64,000 nucleotides of DNA from Aplysia californica (lineage: Eukaryota; Mollusca; Gastropoda; Aplysiida; Aplysiidae), in contig NW_004797650.1 of assembly GCF_000002075.1 (NCBI RefSeq), forward strand, positions 308,553-372,552, written 5' to 3'. The notes under the pieces were generated by a model. The model worked only from the letters and a program-made list of their open reading frames with translations. It ran no database searches and had not been told where the DNA came from. Position numbers and translations under genes: made by a program. Of the stretch, positions 25,801 through 36,500 are shown piece by piece. Position 1 is the stretch's first letter; the number at the start of each line of letters is the position of its first letter.

Positions 25801-28800
25801 CCATAACTCAGCTCCTGGTGGGGCATCATGGACTGGATAACCCCATTGCTTGTGTCGCCAAAGACCTTGAGTCTGTGACAAGTGAAGCTCCTGCACATTG
25901 TACCGAGATAAAACTTCTCCCAAAGCTTTAGGAAACAGATGAAAGTGATGAACTGAAATAAAAATAAAGAGGTTGTAAAAGAAATATCCTATTATAACGT
26001 ATGTACTTTTCTGATATAACACAAATATCGTAGTAGTTTTCATGCTGTATTGGTCTACATATCATGTCTGTGACATTAGCAGACATTGTGCGTTTCAAGT
26101 AAAATTAGCTACAGTCGAGCAAAGATAATGCGAACTTTGAGTTCATGGATAGCTTGAACGATATGTTATTCCTCAACAGAGCCGCTATATTTTTTTGGTA
26201 TTGTCAGCACTGTTTTCTTAAACACCTGCATCAGTGTGTTGAACAGCTCATCTCGAAAAGCCTGACCATTTCCTCAAAACTGTGTTGAATTCAAATCACA
26301 CTGGGTGCATGGTGGGAAAACAATCTCACCCATCATCATTCACACTATCAGGTTACATGAGCTCACCAGACTCGCTCCTGCATAGTGTGACACACATACA
26401 GAATGTGTCAAGACATATCATTGCTCAATACCTGTAGTGTGTGTAAGGTATAAGAACTTCCTCTTAAAATCTAGTCATGTGAGGGTGGGTGCTAGGTGAT
26501 GGGATTTGATCAAAGGAAGGCAGTGTGGTGCTGTACTGGGCCATATGATACGTGAATTGTACTTGTGTGCATGTGTGTATAGTGTATGTGTGGTTGTTTG
26601 AACATGAAGGCATGGATCCGGATGTGATTACACAAGAAGGGTGGGTGGTATGGCCATTAAAACCGTCGCAAATAAATCATTTTCGAGAAATTTTCAAACC
26701 TAATTGCAAAAATATCAAATTATTGGGAAATATAGGAGGGTGACTTGAACCCGCTGAAACCCCCCAGATTTCTTCAAAGTTACAGAATGACACATTGAGG
26801 AATGCAGTGGTCTGTCTCCACCTAAGATTCTATCACTTACAGATACCGGTTTGCTTAAAAGGTCCTGCTGTTTTAAGAAAACATAATTTTTAGTACACAA
26901 AAGTCAACACTAAGACCCCAATCTGAAGGATAATATTTGGTGAAGATTCCGCATTTAACATCATAATTTCCTGAACAAAAACTCGGGCAGGTGCAGTTGA
27001 TTATGATCAGCCATGCAGTGAAAAAATTGTGATCGTTGTACTGCCCGTTGGTTGCACCACAGATCATCCACTCTCGTGAATGTGACTACAGCTCCGTAAC
27101 AAATCTTGATGAAACGATAATGTTTGGAATGTTTGGCCAAAATGGGATCACACTGAGGTGAGAACTCGTTGAGACATTTGAATTCCCCACACATTACACT
27201 CATATAGATCTGAGCTCTCCACCTGAACTTACATCACAAGGGGGATGGGTAGGCCTACAAGTCCACATCAAAAGGGATCACACCGAACTATTTTGGACAG
27301 GTAAAGAGAAGTAGAAATGGGAACGGCGTAAATCTTGAGACTCATGATTGGATAAGTGAAAATTGCATGCCTATGCCTTTGTGATTGGTCATCAAGGTTG
27401 ACAGCTCTTTGCTCGCCATAAGTCATAAACCCACCCAAGGGAAACGTCACTGGTACATTTCAGTTGATTTCAGAGCAAGGATAGACTATTATTTCACCGA
27501 TTGTGGGCATGATGAGCCACCATGGATTCCCCCCTTGGTGCATTGGATAAGATCCTATTTGCATAAGATTCCGCAGTTTCCTTGCTCCCAAGCACCGGGA
27601 TCTCAGGCAGACCACTGTGTATATATACAGTTTGGCTTGATGATAGAGTTTTAATAGAAACCATCAAATATTTTTAAAACTAATAACACTTTGCAACAAA
27701 TATAAAGTCGAAAATCAAGTAAATTGGACAAAGGCGAACCAGAAAACTACAATTCAATACCTGGTCCTATAAATAAAAGTTTATTCAAAGTTAAGGGCCG
27801 TTGCCATTGGCCCACATCACATACACACATTTTATAGAAGAGACTTCCGTGATAATGGCAAAAATCACAAATGACATATATATGATACAACATTTCAAAT
27901 TCATGTTGTGTTAAAAAGTAAGTCTTACTCCATAAAAAAATAATAAAACTGGAATGAAGGCTTTATAATTTAGGCCACAGGATACTCTCACCTCTGGTGA
28001 GAATAGTTCATGACCCGATATTCTCACCCACACCCCTGACCCCTCGCAGGCTGATAAAATCACCTAGGCCCAAGGTGGCTTACCGCATGTGGTTGGGAAA
28101 TAACTCACGAGTGCTTGGCGCTTCAAGTTTCCTCATGTAGGCCAACTACTGATTAGGCTACCGTTGGCGTAGCCCCTCAATTTAAAAAAAAAAAAAATCA
28201 AATAGCCTTCTAGATCTAGATTCTAGAGCAGTATCTATGATATGAATAGATGATCTAGAAAACATGTTTCCAGGCGCGCACTCTGTACACCAACAGTACA
28301 CACTGAGTGAGAGTGACCCCGGAACGTCCGACGTAATCGGTTGCTGATAATCGCATCTCAGCACAGACGCAGGAAAAGAGTTAATATAATGGTATTTTTA
28401 TAGAATCACAACTACTGCTAGATCTATAGATTCTAGGTCTTCTAATCCAGATATCTAGATCTAGATTAGATTTCTAAACTAGATTAGAATAGATTTCTTG
28501 TCTAGAATGGCCACCTCTATTCTCATCCGGAGTGAGAATAGTGCAGGCGAGTCTTGTGGCTATTCTCACCCGGTGCGCGTTCACCAAATTTTGCGTTCAC
28601 CCTTAACCACAGAATTCTACACTGTGACAACAGAAAAATTGTAGAATTCTGTGCCGTGAACAAACGTTCCATTACAACTGTAGCCTACTAAAAGCGTACA
28701 ATTTTTTCTGTGGGCAGTGGAGAGAGAGAGAGAAAGAGAGAGAGGAGTAGCGCGAGAATTTCCGGGCAAAACAAAATGGCGACCCGCGTAGTTCGGCTCG

Positions 28801-29515
28801 ATTCGAAAAGTTAAATAGCCGTAGCATCTTTGTAGACAACCAAATTAATTTACTTTTGTGTTTTAACATCATTTTAAAACTTTGTTTTGGTCAATTTGAT
28901 CGTCCACACCGATAGACAGTATTCAGAAAGAGACAGAGAGTGAGAGAAGAGGGGAGGAGTTGATCTTGCGAGAACTTCCGGGCGGGTGAGAATAGCCACT
29001 TTCGTCTAGAATAGACGATGATCTCTCGGCGCTTTTTCGGTAGTTCCCACCCCGCATTTGTTATTCGCCGGTTTTGGCCTCAAGAGTAGGGGGGTTTCAG
29101 GGGGGCTTGCCCCCCTGACCTAATAAAAACAAGGTGGGGGGTTTCACAATTTTACCACAATTTAATGTTTTGCAGTTGTTAGGTTTGACATCTTAGCTTG
29201 CCGCGAATCAAACGTATATAGATCTAGATGTAGGTCAGGCTCTATCAAATAAGGGGGGTGGGAACTACCGAAAAAGCGCCGATCTCTCTACTGACTCTAC
29301 TCACAAGTTGTTGGATCGTGGAGAGATGCGTTCCATTTTGTGGTAAACTGAAAATGAGAATAAATATAGCCTCGGGAGAGCGGCTTGATTAAAAGTTCCT
29401 CCGTAAAGCTGTCCTTCTGTTTAGAAGAAACACTAGTCGACACCAGGAAGCAAAGGAAAACCTTGAAGTAAACAGAAACTGCCCGACACCGGGACCAGCC
29501 GCTGGTAGTCGCCAT
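17376..29515 (-). CDS. PIGT: GPI transamidase component PIG-T
   Basis: Minus-strand exons with matching phases: 29515-29305, 25952-25775, 25037-24800, 24467-24381, (one missing), 22660-22566, 21614-21410, 19946-19797, 19171-18925, 18377-18216, 17556-17376 (TGA at 17378-17376). Visible coding length is 1,754 bases. PIG-T is an ER-membrane subunit of the complex (with PIGK, GPAA1, PIGS, PIGU) that swaps a C-terminal peptide for a GPI anchor. The start ATG is followed by a signal peptide (hydrophobic about residues 13-30). Family blocks seen: [58 protein letters not shown], and [20 protein letters not shown] leading into the single C-terminal membrane segment. The exon equivalent to the human CTSISWELRQTL region is not visible; phases require a missing exon of 3n+1 bases, and the N run sits exactly there. 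The cytosolic tail is unusual: a Lys-rich stretch, then a long acidic end. A TTTATT (AATAAA on this strand) at 16997-17002 is a candidate poly(A) signal. Confidence 0.94.
17743..17944 (+). mobile_element. Family D retroposon, copy 3, 5'-truncated
   Basis: Starts in the middle of the family D body (TATAAGAGTTGTTTTAAATC) and ends with the shared 3' module. A 12-base duplication ACAACAGGATAG lies at 17731-17742 and 17945-17956. Lies in the last PIGT intron. Confidence 0.85.
18433..18580. repeat. 55-bp tandem repeat in a PIGT intron
   Basis: About 2.6 units beginning TGTGACCGTGAATTTCTCA, at 18435, 18490 and 18545. Confidence 0.8.
20101..21320. mobile_element. 1,220-bp DNA transposon with perfect 14-bp inverted ends
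   Basis: Left end CAGACCTGCCACTC at 20101-20114, exact complement at 21307-21320. The 6-base duplication TGTAAC lies at 20095-20100 and 21321-21326. The inner subterminal parts also mirror each other loosely (AATCGGGATT / ATTGGGAT). It contains a TG microsatellite (20286-20329) and a GC-richer, CG-containing core at 20460-20960. A plus-strand open stretch at 20999-21187 (62 codons, ending near a GTAAGT) might be a transposase relic; I do not recognise it. Sits in the PIGT intron between exons 21614-21410 and 19946-19797. Confidence 0.85.
20286..20329. repeat. TG microsatellite
   Basis: Uninterrupted TG dinucleotides, inside the 1,220-bp transposon. Confidence 0.95.
21864..22391 (+). mobile_element. 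Family B SINE, tRNA-derived, full-length copy 1
   Basis: The head reads as a tRNA: GGGGGCTCTTGTGGCCTAGA (A box TGGCCTAGAGG) and B box GGTTCGAATCTGG, closing with a CGACCA-type end. A pyrimidine-rich middle follows, then a block with AAAGATCCTTTGGTGGTC, then the shared 3' module GCGCTCATACGACCTTATGC and a CTTACAAAAACAAA tail. A perfect 12-base duplication GAACAGGGAAAA lies at 21852-21863 and 22392-22403. About 528 bp. In a PIGT intron, antisense to the gene. Confidence 0.92.
22800..22852. repeat. GA microsatellite
   Basis: GA run in the PIGT intron, just right of the exon at 22660-22566. Confidence 0.9.
23203..23921. other. Assembly gap (719 N)
   Basis: Run of N. It interrupts PIGT between the exons ending at 24381 and starting at 22660, where one coding exon is missing. 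Its right edge is the poly-C start of a family C retroposon. Confidence 0.98.
23922..24325 (+). mobile_element. Family C retroposon, copy 1
   Basis: CCCCCCAACAGGGCAGTGC start, CTGAAGTTGTCTTTAGGCAT, TTCTTTTGTATGTTTGTCAC, a GGTGCCTTGATAGTCGAAGC block, then the shared 3' module and an ACTATATTAAACTAAAC tail. It resembles 54819-55235 throughout. The left end touches the N run. Confidence 0.82.
25437..25705 (+). mobile_element. tRNA-derived SINE, another family
   Basis: Head GGGTGCGGTGGCAGAGCGGT with A box TGGCAGAGCGG and B box GGTTCGAGCCT, then a 170-base body (AAAAGCGGCATGGAAAGGAA) and a CTTTACTTTTACTTTATA tail. It lacks the shared 3' module of families A-D. In a PIGT intron. Confidence 0.82.
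26050..28200. other. Left part of PIGT intron 1, mostly unique
   Basis: No exon seen. A stretch at 26660-26850 is weakly similar to 7865-8045 (both contain GTCGCAAAT, ATATCAAATTA and a run of C), perhaps an old shared repeat. Confidence 0.35.
28260..28400. repeat. Dispersed repeat G, copy 1
   Basis: Contains CAACAGTACACACTGAGTGA, GGAACGTCCGACGTAATCGG and TTGCTGATAATCGCATC. About three quarters identical to 40387-40553, same strand. Type unknown. Confidence 0.65.
28608..28653. repeat. CACAGAATTCTAC hairpin, copy 1
   Basis: Arms CACAGAATTCTAC and GTAGAATTCTGTG around a 20-base loop. The same arms recur at 29905 and 30452. Confidence 0.75.
28818..28983 (+). repeat. Direct repeat, left copy
   Basis: Starts GCCGTAGCATCTTTGTAGAC and ends GCGAGAACTTCCGGGC. 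Nearly identical to 35089-35240, which lacks about 14 bases (a GA-rich piece). The two copies lie either side of the PIGT and ZC3H15 starts. Confidence 0.88.
29060..29200. repeat. G-run palindrome module, copy 1
   Basis: Contains TCAGGGGGGCTTGCCCCCCT, a perfect hairpin, then TAATAAAAACAAGGTGGGG and TTTAATGTTTTGCAGTTG. Related modules lie at 34040-34240 and 34945-35065. Confidence 0.7.
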
Positions 29516-29904
29516 TTTGTAAATTCAGCAGTGAAGAAAGACGCCGAGAAGGCTCGCAGAATTTGACCTTCGTTAACTACTTATTTCGCCACAATAATGA
29601 CTCGATGAGTCGACGTCTGTCATAGGCCTGTATTCCTGTATATTAGTAGTCCAAAAGAGAATGTCTGCACTTTAACTTTAAGCATGCATTTGGATAACTG
29701 AAAGTCAGTCACAAAGTCAGGATAACAAAAACACGTAATCTTGGAACAAGAATGAAATGAAATTATGATTTAACACATCGGGTCAGTAGAACTATTGGCC
29801 AAACGGTCGGACGTCTGTTCACCTGCGCCTGACCCAAGGAGATTACTTACCTTGGCCTGGCCTGATCCCAAGCCTAGGCAAGCGATAATTATATTGCTCA
29901 GGTC

Positions 29905-29937
29905 CACAGAATTCTACACTTAGTATAGAATTATGTG
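29905..29937. repeat. CACAGAATTCTAC hairpin, copy 2
   Basis: CACAGAATTCTACACT, then TAG, then TATAGAATTATGTG; a slightly decayed inverted pair. Confidence 0.65.
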
Positions 29938-30451
29938 CTCAGGTCACACATCATCATATCCAGACCTGAGAAAAAAAGACGGTTTCTTGCGTTTGCAGTA
30001 GCACATCCAGATCCATGCCCTAAACAAAAAATGGACAGAATTCCATGGTTTACAACAATTATTTATTTCTAAAGATTATTCTCTGTTTTAAAAAAAAATC
30101 CACCATTATCAGCAAAACAAAAAAACCCCAACTAAATTGAGTTCCGCTAGTATCTCTTAATCTACTCGGATCTGCTTATGAGGTAAAAATTAAGGTACAG
30201 AGTAATGATCGGGGAGTAGGAGAAACAGTGGTGGGGTGCAATTGGTGCAAGCGCTCCACCTAACCTTCACCCCCCCCCCCCTCCTTCATAATTGTTCTAA
30301 GCCAGTCAGTGCTCTAGATCTACATTACTACATCCTTGCGATCCGCCACCCGCTGGCTGCGCCAGTGAAGAGACAGGCAGCGAGGACGTTTATGCTCGTC
30401 GCACCGCTTGCGGTAGTGTCTGCTGGGAGCAAGCAAAATCTTTGCACCAAA

Positions 30452-30481
30452 CACAGAATTCTACAAGTGTAGAATTCTGTG
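30452..30481. repeat. CACAGAATTCTAC hairpin, copy 3
   Basis: Perfect 13-base arms CACAGAATTCTAC / GTAGAATTCTGTG with a 4-base loop AAGT. Confidence 0.8.
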
Positions 30482-31529
30482 GCACCAAAGTAATTTTGTC
30501 ACTGTAGATAGATAAATCAAGGGATCGTTCTTCCCGCACAAGAAGAAAGGTGCATGAAACTGCTCTTCGCAGCATCAGTTTGGTGCAAGCTAAGAATTTG
30601 ATCCACGTTTCCACTAGCCCATCTACTACACTAGTAGAATCTACGGTAACTCAATGAAGAATGGGTATCAAAAATTTTGTCTCCCTCTATTTTGTAGCAA
30701 GTCCTGGTGCTGCACGAAGTAATTAGAAATCTTTAAATCTTCTCAGGTTGTGAGCATAGTGAGTAGTTAGTATAGTTTCACTTTATTGCAACTTTTATGC
30801 GGTTTCATATAGAAACAGTTGTAAATATCGATAGATGTAGATTACGGGATGTCCTGCAGATCCAAATTGACTTTCTCTAGAAATCTTAATAGCAGCTACT
30901 AAGCCTATTGCCCATTGAATCACTTTCCAATTATGCACCACCTTGTCTGCAACCCACGCGATGCCACTGAGGAGAAAATAATCTAGGAAGAATTACGGGG
31001 ATTATGATCAGCTGGTGGTCGACCTGCTTTATAGATCTAGATCCTCTAGTGTAGTTTGATCAGTATGGCATATGGCGCTTTAATAGTGAGCCCCTCAGCC
31101 TCTCTACAGTTTCAATTACCGCAGCAGATCTGAACACTTTCTAAAAGGTAGACAGGAAAAAAAAGTTCAGTTACTTAATGTACCAAACATTTTGTAAGGA
31201 GTCACATTATTTGTATTTGGTTGTTTGATCGAGTAAAGAGAAGCACATCGACACAATAATGGTCAGTTATAAGTGCTGGGGGAAAAGTTAGACAGAAGCA
31301 ACAGAGGGAAAGTGTGAAGAACCAGGACCTATAGGCCTTAAGCCTAGACCAGGACCTAGTGGCACAGTCCCTCTAACCACTTGCACGTCATTGTTTTGCG
31401 CTGATCATCCATGGTGCTGATACATTAAATTATTATCTTAAAATTCTATTAAACTAGCCAATAACTAGGGACATTTTGTAACGAAGCACATTTAAAAAAT
31501 AGGCAGAATAAAAAAAATAAATAATAAAA

Positions 31530-31537
<8 letters not shown>

Positions 31538-31600
<63 letters not shown>
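31538..31600. repeat. TA microsatellite
   Basis: About 31 TA units. Confidence 0.95.
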
Positions 31601-31602
<2 letters not shown>

Positions 31603-32180
31603 AATATTTAAATAACTACACACATAATACAAGTTAATGAAAAAACACAAACTTGATTTCCTCATCTTAAGTTTTGGGTAGCCTAATGTTCCAACACAAC
31701 GCCAATTTTACACAACCTGAAACACAAATACAAATATATGTATTTGTACAAAACATATAACGTCCCAACAGTGTCATATCTTGAATACTCAATTTCTTGG
31801 TAAGAGAAATGATTTTGATTCACAAATTCAGAGCAACGACCCTAATATGATAGCCGCTTTAGATAGCCGCGACATAGGCCTATTTGTAATGATTATGTTT
31901 CACTACTCAATCAAGTTATAGAATTGTACAGGTTTTACTTCCTTACATTTCCAACCCCTTATTGCACGCCTTGCGATCGCTAGCAAAGTTAACTTCATTT
32001 TAAAAAATCGTTTTATTTGTATTTTCGATGACGAGCATAGGGCTAATTCTAATTGAATATGTAGCCGCGTCCCAGAAGGATGCACGGAGCTTTACCCAAC
32101 TAAACCAACTTGGCAAATGTACAAGGCAAGCAAAAAACGATAATTTAACCTTTATTTAACGAACAAAAACATGGCTTTGC

Positions 32181-32211
<31 letters not shown>

Positions 32212-32213
32212 GG
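32181..32213. repeat. T10-G23 homopolymer pair
   Basis: Ten T followed directly by twenty-three G. Confidence 0.9.
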
Positions 32214-33002
32214 TTGTCAGTTTGTTCTGTTTTGTTAATTTTTATAAATTACGTTATGTATATTTTTGAAAATCCGACATGAGTGCAACAAAAGTCAAAA
32301 GTAGCACTAAAGTATGGATAAGAAAAGTGACGAGAACATTTAACCCATTTGTACTCCAACTTTCCGATAAAATAGGGTTTAACAACCAAAGATTCTCTAC
32401 GTACTATACTATACACACGTACAAAAATGTACTCGACCTTTCGCTTAACGTTTTGTTATTAAAATATATCCCTCTTGGACAAACACAGCTCCTGTATAGG
32501 TCTAAGCTGTTAGAAGTATCAATGTTTTTAACCTTGAGCACTAGCACAGTAGACTCTAAAAAGGAAAACAAAAATAATTTCGGACAGTGTGCTTTGTTTT
32601 CACTACTCCAGTAAGCACTAAATAGGGCCTTTACATTATACACGTAACGGTCTATCTTTATGGGAAATTCTTCAATTCCCACTTATGTTTAAACTGTCTT
32701 AGTCTCAGATCGTTGGAGTAAAATGATAAAATTAATTGGAGGTTGACAAGAGCCAAAGACAGTACAAGACGATCTTAGCTGAGTGCCCTTTAAAACTACC
32801 ACAAATTATATATATTCTTCATTTACCTTCCATGAGTACATCCATGAGTACATGGGCAGACAGTTCTTAATTATTGTTATCGTTGTCATGTTCATTTTAA
32901 TCACCACAATAATTATTAGGCCTACCATTTATACAATTTTATTAATGTTAGCAGATCATTATCATCATCCTTACCATTTTATCATCATCATCATCATATG
33001 AT

Positions 33003-33045
33003 CATATTATTATTATTATTATTATTAATATTTTTATTATTATTA

Positions 33046-33118
<73 letters not shown>

Positions 33119-33366
33119 TATTACTACTACTACGTCTATTATTATTGTTGTTGTTGTTAAATTGTTGTTGTTGTTATTCGTTATCGTTATCATTCATGAT
33201 CATTATTACTATAGTTATCATTTTTTCATTAATATTAGTAGTAGTAGTATTTGTATTATTATTATTACTATATATTATTATTATTATCATCAATATCATT
33301 ATTATTACTATTATGATTATTATGATTATGGTTATGACTATGATTATGATTATGATTATGATTATG

Positions 33367-33407
<41 letters not shown>

Positions 33408-33416
33408 TATTATTAT
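33003..33416. repeat. Compound TTA/TTG/ATG trinucleotide array upstream of ZC3H15
   Basis: About 410 bases of ATT with blocks of GTT and of GATTAT hexamers. Ends about 175 bases before the ZC3H15 start codon, so it could lie in or just upstream of its promoter. Open frames here (poly-Tyr, poly-Ile, poly-Asn) are artefacts. Confidence 0.93.
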
Positions 33417-33592
33417 TTGTCTTCATTTGTAGATCTAGCTGCTCTTTTAACTCACTTCGCTAGATCTACCTGGCTTCGGGTGCTTGCAGGACAGGAGGAC
33501 TGAGTTCTCACTACTTCCGGTGTGTGTGCCAAATCCAGATTGTGGTGAAATAATTACCTTGTCACACAGCTGAATAAATCTTACTCTACGTG

Positions 33593-36500
33593 ATGCCTCC
33601 TAAAAAGAAATCGAATGAGCCCAGTAAAAAGACTGAACAGAAGAAGAAAGAGAAAACCATTGAGGTATTGTGACCACAGGTTCTTTAACAACAAAAAAGG
33701 GGGCAAAACTTGCACCAAGTCGACTACTAAACTAAACTAAGTCAAGACCTCCTAAGTAGATCGAATGCCTACCACCAAGTGTGTAGAGTGTAGAAAATCT
33801 AGTGTAGCTCTTATGCCACAGTAGCAGTAGGCAGTAGGGTAGATGTAGATTCTAGTAGATCTAAGATCTAATGTAGATTGGGAAGATTGAACAATACCGG
33901 ACCACTTGTTACGACTTGTATTATTGCGCCTTGCGTGAGCCAGATTACTTCCATAACAACACCGCTCTGCCGCATGCGCTTCAATTCATGAGAGGAGGAA
34001 GGCTAGCATTGGATGGTCCGACATTCTTCATTCACACACATCTTGGAAGGGTGGGGTTCAAGGGGGGTCTCCCTCCTGACAATTCAAATCTTGGAGGGGT
34101 GGGGAGGGGGGGTCACCCCTGACAAACTACTTTATGAACAGATATATAGGCCTGCCGGTCCGAAATTCATCATTCCGGTTGTAAGAAGAGGGAAGTTGTT
34201 TGGGGGGTTCAGGGGGGTTTCCCCCCTGACAACGGTTGGGGATTTTTCATTGAGAGTTATAAAAATCGATGTTATCTCACAATGCTCTTCGAAGAATGCC
34301 GGACCGCGCGGGGAAGGGAGAGGCGGTGGCTCGCGCGCTCGGTCTCGCGATGTTCCACACGCTGTGTTCTTTAGGCCCCGCCGTGCAGGCACATGATCCG
34401 TGGTCTGGCATGCTTCGCTGTGGTCCGGAATGCTTCGCCGTGAATGCAGGCTCTTGGTTTAGCCTTAGGGCCTTAGGTGAAGTTTCCCGGACTAGGTAGG
34501 CCTACATTGTTGTCTAAATGAAGTATCCCGGACCACGGTACGGTTGAGAGAAGGATGCTGTACTACACAAATTAGTTCCTGCTAAATTCCATTAAAAATG
34601 ATTTTGTAATTGTTTTTCATCTCAATTTCCCTTCCATACATTATAAAAATAGCATTACGATTTTTAAAAAGCCATTAACCGCTCTTTTAACTGTGCTGAA
34701 CTCCTAAAATACCAGCGGTTGAGACATAGGCAAAAGTAGTCCCAGTCCGCTGGTCCGGTATTCTTCAATCTTACCTGTAGATTTCTAGATCTAGAATCTA
34801 GCACCCTAAAATTTTATTCATTTTGTGTGTGTGATAGACTAGAGTGCCAACACTGACGGACACACAGATGACACAGTTCTAGATGTCTAGATCTACACTA
34901 CACTACTACACTCTAGTGCGATTTTGTAGTTTCGTTCGTTAAAGTCAGGAGTGGGGGGGTTTCAGGGGGGCTTGTCCCCCTGACCGAATAAAAATATGGA
35001 GGTGGGGGGGTTCAGGGGGGCATGCCCGACTGAATTTTATCCTAATTTGATGTTTTGCAGTTAGGTTGCATCCCTGCTCTTTGCCTGAGCCGTAGCATCT
35101 TTGTAGACGACCAAATTAATTTACTTTTGTGTTTTAACATCATTTTTAAACTTTGTTTTGGTCAATTTGATCGTCCACACCGATAGACAGTATTCAGAAA
35201 GAGAAGAGGGGAGGAGTAGATCTTGCGAGAACTTCCGGGCAAATTTTTTCTTTGCTTTTATCCATTCGATCATACACACAGATAGAAAATATTCAGAAAT
35301 TAGGAAAAGCAGGTCTTGTTTCACACCGGGTGAGAATAGCCTACGGTGGCAAGTCTCACCCGGGGTGAGAGGTCGATCGTATTTTTATTCTCACCCCGGG
35401 TGAGGATAGCCACTTCCTTCTAGATATCTAGGTCTAGTACTGTCTCGGCTGTCCGGACAAGTCGGCCAACCGCCTAAACAGTGTTGTTCCAACTCAAACA
35501 GTGTTGTTCCAACTCGTTTTGAAGCCAATTTTGAATGGATATAATCTTGTTAATTTATAAATCAATGTAATCTTTGCTGGGTAAATGCTAACAATTTAGT
35601 GTTTTGTTTCCCTTTCACCTGTTTTCATTGAATTTTTGCGACAGAGCCAGTTGAATCGAAAGTACGTCCCATCATTTTTCATGGTCTCCTTAACTTGAAC
35701 TATGCATACTCCTAAGGTCATAGACATGCGCAGATGCTATAGGCCTCTTACTACGTCACATGACCTGTGACCGAAGGGAGAGGAGTTTTTGTGCCTTTTG
35801 TCTATTCTGGGAACAAGTTAAGGGGAAGCCCTTCTTGCATCTGGAGTGATGTGGTGGGAGGGCCGAGTCAACAGGACAAAAAATATTGCATGTCCAGGCT
35901 GTTCGGCCAGGGTTGGCCGAGCTTTGTGGATGCAGTTCGCGCATATCGGCCACGTGCACAATATTTTTGGCCAGCTCTATTTCTCCGAACATTCGGGAAA
36001 ATAAACTAGAACTCTATTTTTCAGAACGGTTTCCATTCTCGAGATTTGTCTATAATAATTATGAGTGGGGTGGCCCATGTGAGTGTGTGCGTGTGTTTAG
36101 GCCTAACCTGTGAACGGGGGGGGGGGGGGATTTTTTTTTTTAACTTGAAGGACTTTTTTGGGGGGCTGGATGACTAAATGCAAAATAGGTTACTGCCAAG
36201 GTCGATCAGTCTTGTTTTCTCGCAGTACCTTTTGAAGGTATTTTCAAACAAAGTATAGTCCGGGAACGTTGCCCGAACCACAGCTGAAATATCTGAATAT
36301 TCAGACATTTAAAAATCTCTAGCTCTAGAAATTGAATTTGATGCATAAAATGGTTCTTCCCTGTCATCGCAGAATGAAAGATGACACTTAAATCTCGCAA
36401 ATGAAAAAAAAACCTCGAGAACGGAAACCGTTCGGAGAAAGAGTTCAAGTTTATTTTCCCGAACGTTTTGAGAAATATTCACTTCGATGTGTTTTAAAAA

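Larger units (their letters stand above)
28505..29015. repeat. Repeat with GGTGAGAATAGCC inverted ends
   Basis: Left end has GGCCACCTCTATTCTCATCC; right end GGGTGAGAATAGCCAC. Both sit beside TCTAGAAT. The middle carries the EcoRI-site hairpin (28608-28653) and the segment duplicated at 35089. Boundaries approximate. In PIGT intron 1, close to exon 1. Confidence 0.5.
29516..33000. other. Spacer between divergent PIGT and ZC3H15 starts (left part)
   Basis: No exon recognised; no clear TATA box near either start. It holds two EcoRI-site hairpins, TA and G microsatellites, and CTAGATC-rich stretches. Any promoter elements here are not identifiable by eye. Confidence 0.4.

Noticed and set aside
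26100-26170. A possible second pogo-type end (ACAGTCGAGCAAAGATAATG)
   Set aside because: No matching inverted end or second copy was found nearby.
33002-33432. Open frames of poly-Tyr, poly-Ile and poly-Asn on both strands
   Set aside because: They are translations of the TTA/GAT microsatellite.
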